A stretch of DNA of 64,000 bases from Annulohypoxylon bovei var. microspora (taxonomy: Eukaryota > Ascomycota > Sordariomycetes > Xylariales > Hypoxylaceae). How positions within the stretch are numbered: the first letter of the stretch is position 1; each line of letters begins with the position of its first letter. Of this stretch, positions 49,986 through 60,007 are shown piece by piece. Below the pieces are notes generated by a model, which had not been told where the DNA came from, searched no databases, and worked only from the letters and a program-made list of their open reading frames with translations. A program made the translations under genes and the position numbers. Location of the stretch: contig MU405350.1 in NCBI GenBank assembly GCA_022836615.1, positions 1 through 64,000 of the forward strand. The letters run 5' to 3'.

Positions 49986-51668
49986 CTAAGATCTCCTCAC
50001 CGGTGTCAATTTCACCATTAGCGGTGGCTTGTGCCACGCGATGTAGTTCTTCTGGTTCTCAAGCCACTTGCTACACTCGGGCATCAGTTCGATATCGAAG
50101 TTGTAGATGAGCTTGGCTAAGATAACGCGGGTTTCCATGCGCCCCATCGTGAGCCCGATGCAATTCAGCGGCCCCGCACTAAACGGCTATGGTCATTTAA
50201 GTCAGTATCTACATACTTCATCTAGACTCTACTAATATATCCCGAAGGAAATGAGTGGGATAAAAGACCAAGCTTACCTGAAAAGCCTCCCGGGCATCCC
50301 CTACGTATCTCTCGTCGCCTAACCAACGCTCGGGGACGAACTTCTTCGAGTCTCTGAAGTAGCTATCCAAGCGGCCAACAGCGTGATTATGAATACCGAT
50401 CATGGAGCCTTCGGGGATGAAATAGCCTTCCACGGTGCAGCCCCCTGAGGGTACCTGCCGGGGATTGAATGACGTTGCGACAGGAGGCCAGACTCTCATG
50501 GATTCGTCGATCGCCGCTACGAGGTATGGCAGCTGAGTGACGGAAGCGGTCGTGATGTCCTGGTCCGAGCCGAACGTAGACCTAATTTCGTGTTTGGCTC
50601 GGACCATGGTGTCCGGATGAGAAAGAAGGAGGTATAGCGTACTCGCAGAGGCCGTAGCTACGGTTTCCGACCCGGCCATCACCAACATTTGGGCATTGGC
50701 ATACATCTGCTCTTTGGTGAGCATCTCGCCCGCCTTGCTCTCGCTAGTGATGAACGACATGTAGTCCGGATGGTCGGTCTTACCAGCAGCCATTCTCTTA
50801 TCCACGAGATCTAGCGTAGTCCTCAAGTGATATTGAAAAGCATCCACGATTCTCTTTGGAGCGAAGAACGTCTGCCAAATCCACAAAGCCCACGGAGAAA
50901 TGTCGTTCAGGGCGTGTACGTACAATCCTCCGGTAAAGAACGTCATGCTAATATTGATCCAGGGGTGATATTGTTCGTTCTCGATGCACTTGAATACGTC
51001 CTCTCCGAATACAAGGTCGCCCTGGATATCAAACGTTGTCCACATGGTATACTTCTCAATGTCGACGGGCTTCCCTCTCGCTGCAGCATTCCTTACTTTC
51101 CGAATCATTGAGTCGATATACCCCATCACTAGGGGTTCCTGTTCTCTGGAGGCTCTCTCCGAGAAGGCTGGGTTAAGTTGACGGCGTATTCGGGCGTGTT
51201 CTTCCACATCAGCCTGAAACATGCCTACGGCCCCGAATGTATCCTTCAGTGGCGCGGTCCGCGTATCTCGGGTTAATGGTCCTCCTTTACCATAGCGAGG
51301 GCCGTATACGTCCTTGAAAGCCGAAGGACTAGCACATGAGACTTCATTTGGACTAACCCGGACGATAGCACCGTACTCCTCGTGAAGTTCAGCGAACGTG
51401 TAGGGTAGTCTACCCTTATACCGTGACCAGCTTATGGGGAGAGGCGAGATGGCATAGAGCTTTGGGCCCGGCACAGCAGCCAGGGGATGGAAAAAGACAT
51501 TGTATATAGCCTTGGTGATTCCCAGTGCAGAAACCTCAGGTAGAGTTTAGTTTATATCCCCATGTTACGTACTCTAGGTAGTCTTACTAATAAAATAACG
51601 AACGTCAAGAATTCTAATAGAGTGGTCCTCGCGAGTGGTTCTAGAAAATGAATGAGTTTTGCCGACAT
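49986..51668 (-). CDS. Cytochrome P450 monooxygenase
   Basis: ER-anchored, heme-thiolate monooxygenase of the fungal type often placed near isotrichodermin hydroxylase (CYP65-like). Exons 51668-51588, 51534-50278 and 50186-49986 (53- and 91-nt introns) encode 512 residues. The 27-residue first exon gives the membrane anchor (TTLLEFLTFVILL), then VPGPKLYA (hinge), AGSET (I-helix, 314-318), ESMR (ExxR, 371-374), PERW (428-431). The heme loop PFSAGPLNCIG has ligand Cys455. The usual Arg two residues before the Cys is Leu453. Substrate is unknown, and neighbours are housekeeping genes, so no cluster is implied. The short first exon is easily missed, but its join is in frame. Confidence 0.9.
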
Positions 51669-53822
51669 CTTGGTTTCGTTTCGATATCATTGGTGAAGTT
51701 CAAATCCATATCCATGAGAGCCATAGCTCTAACAACTGCAGCTAAGCAGGAACATAAATACCCATTCACGGCCATCCTTCTATCGCTACATTCCCGCAGT
51801 GTAGGAAATCCCCGTGAGAGCGGGGTGATGCTGGTAACATACCACTCTCCGCGTAAATGGAGGGATGACAACCGCGGTGATAGGCAAGACGCGATCCACC
51901 ATGAGAGTATGATGACAATTGGGGTCAATGTAAATTTACCCAGTCATCTTCGTTGGTCAAATCCCATGATGTCGGCACTTGAATGATGTCAATTGTCGAT
52001 TATAAATGCGCGAGAGGATAAACAACGATATAGCCAACGATTCCTTCATGGGAATAGATCTCGGCCTCTTAGGGTTATAAGCGACGACCTGATATAAACG
52101 CGCCGAGAACCGAAATGATATCTCATCCCTCAAGCGGCCAGTCGGGTCGGTTGTTGTTGCTCAACATGATACCGTCCCAGTCAAGTTTTAATAAATGCTA
52201 TCAATAGATGAGTATTGGAATCTCGGAGGACTGGATGCTGTCCAATTTGTACACCGCGAGTCTAGGCTCAAGCTACACAAAGTCAATGAGGGATATCCGA
52301 AGCAAGCGTGCCGGCAGTTAGTAATGTCGTATTGTAATAATTCAAACTGGGTAAGCCCTATTGGACTTTGACATCTAGCGATAACCTGGTTCGTGGGAAT
52401 CCCATGGCTTGGTCTGAAAGATAAGTTTAATGCGACTAATATAGAAATATAGGTAGACCATATCTCTGGACTCCCTTGGAAAGATCTCCCGGAAAGCTAG
52501 GACGTGACTTTATACTTATAGTAGAAGCATGTGAGAGTCTCTACCCCGAATTTCGGGGGTTTGAACACTAACAACTGAGTCGAAGGTCCGCTAATTCTGA
52601 GGCAGTGGTGTTGAAATAGAGGCAATATATTTCTCTAGACCCAAGCCATGCATTCGAGCATTTCGACGAAACAAGGTGTAGGCTGCCTTGACTCATAAAG
52701 GGTACCGGAGCGTGCTGAACTCCGTCGGATTCCCCGCTGCCATCTACACTTCCTTCGGATGCGCCTCAATGTGGTATTCTATGGGTATTGTCAGCTACTT
52801 TGAAGCGTGGCCTGAGACTGCGAGACGACTCGTGCGTAACAATGCGACGGTACCATTTCAAGATGTGGATGTCGGTTCTGATGATGTGGACACCAACTTC
52901 AACCAGACCTTGAAACGTAACCATCTTGTCCTGTAGAACCGCAGCCGTTTCCCCGGCTTGGCCTGATACCCCGACGACTGGCCTATGACACCCCTTCAAG
53001 GGAAGTTATTCAGCGATAGGATAATGCCCACTTCCACAAGCGAGATAATCACCATACTTGTCCGCTTCGCGGAGAGTTACCCATCCCGATTTCCGAGGCT
53101 TTCAAACCTTGGCCCTCGCAATATTAACGGTGTCGTATCAATATCAAAGTCGGGGGACTCGGGATGTGAGATACATCGTCGGTACGTCAATAAGCATATT
53201 TTATTTTCATCTCTCACATCCGAGGGATAATCAGCTCATGGGGATATGAGATCAAGTCGAGCTTTTAAGTGTCGATTTTGCACTTCTGACGGACTCCCGT
53301 AGTCGATTGATCGTGGCGTTACTTGTACCCCTTTCCCGCCCGTACATAGCTGTGATAACTTGACCATCGACGAGTCATTACGTCTTCGATAGTATATCAA
53401 GCTAGGTTGTAGTCAAAGCATTGTGTTCAACAAAGTATAGGTAATGGCTGTGATGTCCTACAATCCATCATTGAACCCCGGCAATATACCTAGAGTTTCT
53501 TGCAACCGGACTCAAAAGTGTGAAGAGAGAAGCAACGAAGTCTTAGGCGGACTTCTAGAATACTTCCGCTAGAGGACCCTGCTAATTCTAGGGTTCCGGA
53601 CTTAAGCCTCCTAACCAATTAAGGGCTAGCACCCCCACCCCACTACTAGGGTCCCTTAGCTGAACGTTAATCGCAGCTCTGCTACCCCACATCCAAAATT
53701 CGATGTCCGCGGTTTGCTCCATCACTTTACCTCAACCAACAAGGGGTCACAAATTACCTACCAAATCCATCCACCACCACCATCACCGTCACCAAAAATC
53801 ACCACCACCACCACAGCCCACC
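51669..53822. other. Divergent intergenic region P450/SRP19, 2.2 kb
   Basis: It contains an unassigned open stretch on both strands (52688-52936 plus; 52766-52999 minus) without a recognisable domain, and a CAC/ACC-rich run in the SRP19 leader (53766-53819). The segment at 51900-53300 has a composition like coding DNA but is broken by stops, so a decayed gene is possible. No element is identified. Confidence 0.4.
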
Positions 53823-54755
53823 ATGTCGCACCCGCGCGTAGAAGAAGTCTCCGACAGCGACCTCTCGGACCCGAGCGAGGGCGACATCGACGACTTCATG
53901 GAGTCGGACATCCTACGTCAGAAAGCGCCCGAGCCGTCTCTCTTCCCCTCTGGCGCGGCCCCGGGGCCACGCATGCAGCACCCGTCCGCGGCGGCAGCGC
54001 CGTCACAACCACAGGTGCAGCCCAGCGACATCAAGGACTACCAGATGCTGTACCCGGTGTACTTCGACGCTGGCCGCTCGCGCGCCGAAGGGCGCCGCGT
54101 GTCCAAGTCCCTCGCCGTGCACAACCCCCTAGCGCGCGAGATCGCCGCGGCCTGCGCCTCGCTACGCCTATCGCCCGTGTTCGAGGCGCACCGCGTGCAC
54201 CCGAAGGACTGGGCGAACCCGGGGCGCGTGCGCGTCAAGCTGTCCTCCAAGTCCAAATCCCCGTCCCCGAGCGCGAACCCGTACGCCACGGACGTGAAGA
54301 ACAAGCACCACCTCTACATCCTGGTGGCGCGGCACCTGCAGGCGCACCCGACGACCGACGACTCGGACGCGCTCAGGAGGGTGCGCGTGCCGGGGCTGAA
54401 CGTGCCCGAGGACGGCGAGCCGTGGCCGCGGCCGGCCGTGCCGCGGGGCTGGAAGATGGGGGAGCTGCTGCCGGCGTACAGCGCCGCGATGACGGGCGGC
54501 GGCGTGAGCGAGAACGCGTTCAAGGACATGATGAAGGAGATGCAGGGCGGTGGCGGCGGCGGCGGCGGCGATATGATGAGTATGCTCGGAGGCATGGGAG
54601 GCATGGGAGGTATGGGAGGTATGGGAGGTATGGGGGGAATGCCAGGCATGCCGGGGATGCCTGGGATGGGAGGTCCGGGCATGGGTGCTGGACCGAGTGA
54701 GGGTGGAGGAGGCGGCGGTGGGAAGAAAGGAAAGAAGGGTAAAGGAAGGGCATGA
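53823..54755 (+). CDS. SEC65: Signal recognition particle subunit SRP19 (Sec65)
   Basis: Binds SRP RNA in the particle that targets nascent secretory proteins to the ER. Single exon, 310 residues from the ATG in the context CACCATGTCG. An earlier in-frame ATG at 53703 would add a His/Pro-rich leader and is unlikely. An acidic N-terminus (SDSDLSDPSEGDIDDFMESD) precedes the SRP19 domain at about 68-185 (MLYPVYFDAGRSRAEGRRVS, HPKDWANPGRVRVKL, KHHLYILVARHLQ). The tail has an expanded Gly/Met array (GGM units, 54591-54665), then a Gly run and a lysine-rich end (KKGKKGKGRA), as in fungal Sec65 proteins. Very high GC at third positions. Confidence 0.93.
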   Translation: MSHPRVEEVSDSDLSDPSEGDIDDFMESDILRQKAPEPSLFPSGAAPGPRMQHPSAAAAPSQPQVQPSDIKDYQMLYPVYFDAGRSRAEGRRVSKSLAVHNPLAREIAAACASLRLSPVFEAHRVHPKDWANPGRVRVKLSSKSKSPSPSANPYATDVKNKHHLYILVARHLQAHPTTDDSDALRRVRVPGLNVPEDGEPWPRPAVPRGWKMGELLPAYSAAMTGGGVSENAFKDMMKEMQGGGGGGGGDMMSMLGGMGGMGGMGGMGGMGGMPGMPGMPGMGGPGMGAGPSEGGGGGGGKKGKKGKGRA

Positions 54756-55114
54756 GTGCTCGTGTCTAAGAAATGGATGAGATAATACTATACCCACCGA
54801 CATAGAATAAAAGGGGTTATGTTAAGGACGAATATCATGGTGCATTTCGTACCTTCTAATGACTTACATCAAGTCTACGAACATCATCATCAACTTGCAA
54901 GAAAAAGCAATGGGAAAAGCATATCATTATATCTTCAATCCTACCATACGCCATGTGATAATACACTGCAATGATGGACATGATGATACAATTCTCAAGA
55001 ACGGAATGGGTATCTTTCACTGCTTCCTGGTCTCCTGTCTCCAAACTCTTAAAACTCGTCCTTCCACCCCCTTTCATGATTGTATACAATAGTAGTAAGT
55101 TACAAAGCCAGGGA
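54756..55114. other. Convergent 3' region SRP19/dynactin
   Basis: About 360 bases for both 3' UTRs. No other feature is seen. Confidence 0.5.
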
Positions 55115-58100
55115 TTACATAGCTGCGGACAGCTTTCCCTGCAAACTCTCCCATTCCTTCGACCCAAGGACCTGTACCTCCCTCTTGCCATCACCACCGG
55201 GTATAACCTTGCCATCTGCGTCAGGGAGTCTGATCTGCAGTTTTGCAGCGGCCCTACGCATCGTCCTAGCATGATCAGGCTCCGGCTGCTTCTTTCTGCC
55301 TGGCTCAGCCCCGAGCACCACCTTGGACTTCTGTACGATAGAACTTTGCCAGCTCTTCCACGCCTCGTAATCTTCGTGCAGCTTCGCCGAGTGGTACTGC
55401 GGCGTAGACTTCGCTGGGCGCCACGCCGACTTTTCCTTAGGCATAGACCCTAGATCGAAGATCTTGGCAGACGTCACCATCTTGAGTAGCTCACTCAGTG
55501 CGTCCCTGCTTTCGGCCGCCACGAGTTGTTTGCGCTGTTCCGCGACGGGTTTCGGTTTCAGCAACGGCTCAGCGAGCCAATCATGTCTAGCCTGCTCCGT
55601 GGTGCGTGCGCGCCGGTTGTCTTCGCGTAGGTATCGGACAGCCTCCTGGAGACTGGCGATTTCGGCCTTGAGGGCATCCATTTCGCGAGCTGTAGCCACG
55701 GCGCGTTCCTGGCCAGCCTTAGCCCCAGCGGCGTTATCGCCCGCTTCGTCGCCGAACGCCCTGCTGTCGCCGGCGATCTTCTTCCACTTATCACGATCGG
55801 CCTCGAGGGTCTTGGCCTCGCGATCCTGCTGCTCAATATCCTTCTTGAGGCTCGCAACGCGCTCCTGTGCATCCTCAATCTGCGCCTCAAGATCTGCGAT
55901 ACGGGACGCTTTGGTGTTCGCGTCACGCATGCGAGCCTCGAGTGTCTCGATACGGAGGGTGGCTGTGCTGAGGTTCTCGTCGCGCATGGCGATGGTGCGG
56001 CGAGCGTCGTTGTAATGTTCCTTGAGTTGCCGCAACTCTTCCTCGGCATCGATCGGGATCGTCTTAAGAGCCTTGAGTTCTTGCGCCCGAAGAATCCATG
56101 GTGCCGCACTACGTTCGAATTCTTGAGTTTGCGATAGGTCGGCGCAAACGGCTGCAAGATCGGCGATCTGACCCGTGAGAACACGGAGTTTAGAGAGGTA
56201 AGTTGAGAAGAGGTCTGACTCGGCCGATGAGAAGGCAGTCATGACCGTACGATGGACCGTACTTTGCACTTCGGGGTATGTGAACGGTTCCGGACGGCCT
56301 TCCTCGCTTAGCAGCGCATGAAGGTCGACACCAATCTTACGAGACATTTCCGCAAGTTCTTGACTTGAAGTTTCGCACTGCTCGAATGCCTCTGCAGTAT
56401 CGGGGGTAAGAGCTAGCGATCTCGCTCTCAGATCCTCTAGAGATCGAACCGCTTTGCTTATGATCACCTTGGCGCTACGGGTTTGGCTGATGACGGACTC
56501 GGACTTCTTGGCGAAATGCTGTGCAAGCTCGTCTTCGTCGCTGTTGGGTGGAATAACTCTTTGGACCATATCCTTCACAACATTGAACGCCGTAGCAGCA
56601 GATTCTAGGTGGCTCTGCATCAAGATCGTCTTCATCTGCATCTCGTCCGCGAAGCTCTCGAGTCCTTCTGAAATATGTACCTCGCCCAGATGCGTCATAA
56701 GCGCAATAGTACGCTGCAGTTCGCTGGCGCATTGCTTCTCCTTCAGCTCGTCACGGCGTAAGCCATCGATCCAGGCATTCAGAGCTCTTTCGACGGGCTC
56801 TAGCTCGTACAAAGCTCCTTCATACTTGGCAAATTCCTCTAGCGAGCAGTGACTGATGGCGTTGACGAAGCGATCGCACATGGATGATACCCAACTGAGT
56901 TTATCCAATGCATCGCAGCCGGCGAACACATCGTCTTCATGACCAGGATGCGCTTGTCCATTGATACGTTCCTTAACAAATCCGTGGAGCAAGTTCGCCT
57001 TGAAAGCCAATCGACTAAACCGTAGTAATGCTAGAACAGAATCCTTGTCGGCATTGTAGCTCTCGGGTAAGAATAGTTTAACAATCTGGAGATGTTGTTG
57101 CGCTTCTTGTGCGTCCATGCGTTGCAGCTCTAGATCGATGGTCTTGACTTGTGTCTTCGCAGCCGAAATCTGAAGCTTCTGGTTGAGGTCCATCATCGCT
57201 CTCGATTTGCTGTTGAGCTGTTCAGACTCGGCTTCGTTGACAGCGTGAGAGGCGCGAATATCCTCCAGATCTGTCTGGAGATTTGTGACGAGCTCTCTGA
57301 ATCGGGACAGCGTGTACTCCATATCTCCGATGGTGTCGTCCTTCTCAGCAGTTCTTCGCGCTTGTTCCGTAATGACACTGTCCTTGAAGTCTAGTTCTTC
57401 TTGCATCTCTTTCTCGTTCTGGACGTGGTTGACTTCGAGCTCGTCGTTAATTTCCTTGAGTGCCTCGAGATCATCAATCACGGCCTTCAACTCGTTGATA
57501 TGTTCTGACTGTAGCAATTTCTCATAACTGAGCTGCTCAATCATAGTCTCTGCGCCCAAATTGTCGTCGAGTTGTTGTCGGAGATCTTCGGCACGAGTCT
57601 CGGATTCCAGGAGTTTCTCCTTGGCGATCTGGTACTGCTCCTTGATAGCTTCGAAATCGGCGAGGTCCTTTTCCAGCGCCTTGATTTGTGCCCTGGACTC
57701 TTCCTCTTGCTGCTGAGTAAGATCTCGTAATCTAATGAGGGCTTCACGTAGCCGCTCATTATGCCGTTCCATCTGTAACCATCCAGCACTTGCCCTTTCT
57801 TCGGGAGACATGCCCTGAGAGTATTCGGTATTTTCCTCGCGTAGTATTTCGACTTCGAGTTCGAGCTCTTCTGCTTTCTGTTTCAACGCTTCAAGTTCTG
57901 CCTTGTAAACCTCGGCAGTTTCTTCGGCCATCTCTCGATCTAACGTTGCGAGTTCCATAACAGAATCATGTTCAGCCTGCAGGGTCTCAATCTGCTCTAA
58001 TCGTTCCTCTGCTTCCTTGAGCTGCTTGCGTAAGGTGACGTTCTCTTGCGCCGTCGTCTGATATTTGCCCTCGATCTTTTTGTTAATGGTCTCGAATTTG

Positions 58101-59204
58101 TCACGTTGCTCCTGGAGCCTCTCCATCTCTTTCATCTTCTCTCGGTCTTCCAATCGCTTGCGCTCGAGAACTTTCAGTTTTGCCTTAAGGTCCTCATTCT
58201 CTCTACTGACGGCGTTAGAAGCGGCTGGACGGCCACTAGGACCCGCGCTCGCGGGCGCTCTTGAGGTTGCCGCGCTCATTGTTGATTTCGAAGACGTTGC
58301 TGATCGTCCTGCAGAAGTAAGTCTTTCTAGAGCTCTTGTTCTAGACTGAACAGGGCTACTCGTTTGCTCTCCGTCGCTTTTGAGAGGAGAGCCTAGACCG
58401 GATCTATTTCCGCCTTCGCCTCCTGACAATGAGTCCCCTGACCGTACCCTCCCGGAAGTAGCACGAACACCACGTCCAGTCACAGCAGAAACTCGTCCAC
58501 CTGCAGGCCTTGTAGTGCCACTTACGGCTCTTCCCGTGTTGGAAGATGTTGATAATTGTCGTCTAGGTCCAGAGGAAGGTAGTGGGGGCGGGCCCATAGA
58601 AGCTCGACCTCCACCGATCGAGGCGCGAGCTCTTGCTCCGATGGATGAAACGCGGGCATTCGACGGTGTACCAGTTCTCGAATTTGCGAGGCTAGATGCG
58701 GCGGTTGCAAGTTGTTTCGTGGGAGACTTAGTTGGAGACCGCTACCGCAAAGTTAGGATTGAAGATAAAAATAGAAATAAACATAAGGACAAAGAGCTAA
58801 GTTGTACATACCCTTCCTATACTAGAAGGCCTAGTTCTAGATACTGGGCTAGGACTAGGGGCATTGAGGCTCATCCGCTTCGGCATCGTAGGGTCAGTCA
58901 CAGAATTTGGTCGTCCTGGGGCTGTACTGTTGCGGGAGCCTCTTCGAATAGGGGCTGTAGACTTCGGAGGAGCTGGTGCAGCTTGTAATACGGTAACCGT
59001 TACAGGACGAACAAACATTCCTCTTCCGGGCGAACAATCGAAATATCGTTCACCCTGGACAGCTCCATCGTTCTTCCCACTGTCGTCCTCAAGCTCAACA
59101 CCGACCCAGTCACCAACAGCGAAATGAGTGCCTCCGACATAGCGAACAGTAGCATTGCGACCATCGCTAAGTCGAATTGACTGCCCAACTGTGATGTCTG
59201 ACAT
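55115..59204 (-). CDS. ro-3: Dynactin large subunit p150-Glued
   Basis: Microtubule- and dynein-binding subunit of dynactin, needed for retrograde transport and nuclear movement (ro-3 in Neurospora, nip100 in yeast). Exons 59204-58812 and 58741-55115 (70-nt intron) encode 1339 residues, a normal length. A CAP-Gly domain occupies about 5-70 with GKNDG at 43-47 and an aromatic/Gly-rich end (CSPGRGMFVRP). A long basic Ser/Pro/Arg linker follows, then a coiled coil (about 309-690, including ERLQEQRDKFETINKKIEGK), a globular region (about 700-1000), a second coil (about 1010-1130, TLRIETLEARMRDANTK) and a conserved C-terminal part (WRPAKSTPQYHSAKLHEDYE). Confidence 0.95.
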
Positions 59205-60007
59205 ATTGGGCAGCTTCCCTTAGGGTTAGTACATTCCGAATCAGAGTGTTCGAGGTTGACCTTGAAGTTGAATAATAGGTGACGTTGGTAGCTTTGGTAG
59301 CTTTTTGTTCCTAGTTTAAGTGTTTAGGTGCACGCGTTTCCAAATTCGTCACGCGAATGTTGATTACCTAAGAAAATTATCGGATCACGGGAAATCATAA
59401 TGTGGGGACGGCGTTTACGTGCATAATCGCATACAGCCAATGTTAACGCCATATACACTGTATCCACTGTGTTACGCTTTGCATCTTCATCACATGCTTC
59501 CAAGATCAACTTCACCCCACAGTACCACTGTCTTCAAAGGCATTGTTCATCAATATCGAGAAAATAGATTCTCAAAATTCCTAAGAATACCTCCTTGATT
59601 AAAGTTATCACCTTCCCTAAGTTTCAAAAGAGTTAGATATTCAATTTATGGACTGGCAATCCTCTTTCTACCTACCTGTAACTATATCTCATCTGAGACT
59701 CAATAAACCCTCTCCCCCTATTTCGTCCTACTAAGACGTCTCACTTTTATCGACTTGGTAAAATCACGAAAAGAAAAAGGTCAAGTGATCTTATAAACTA
59801 CAAGCCAGCCATATGTAGGGTATGTCCTAGCATTTACAACCTAATCCATTTCGTTTCCTTCCCTTTCGCCCTATGCTCCCTATCCTTCATACGTACAAAT
59901 GTAAAAGTATTCATTAGAAAAGTCGTGCAGTATTCAATGTACTGAATCCTGCTCCATCCTCCTCTTCAATCGTTGTTCTAGATTGAGACTATCTACTACG
60001 CCAATTC
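59205..60007. other. Intergenic, 0.8 kb
   Basis: Dynactin promoter and HMG-gene 3' flank. A 63-codon minus frame (59324-59515) has no recognisable domain and is left out. Confidence 0.5.

Noticed and set aside
53703..53822. N-terminal extension of SRP19
   Set aside because: It translates a CAC-rich leader into a His/Pro run; the downstream ATG has good context and begins the conserved acidic segment.
53714..54700. 328-codon overlapping frame and several minus-strand frames over SRP19
   Set aside because: Shadows of the GC-rich SRP19 gene; only the Sec65 frame shows conserved domains.
30036..54755. Secondary-metabolite cluster (Zn2Cys6 factors, esterase, P450)
   Set aside because: No polyketide, peptide or terpene synthase is present and the genes are separated by housekeeping genes.
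55464..56015. 183-codon plus-strand frame inside dynactin
   Set aside because: Antisense shadow of a coiled-coil coding region, Ser/Arg/Ala-rich without a domain.
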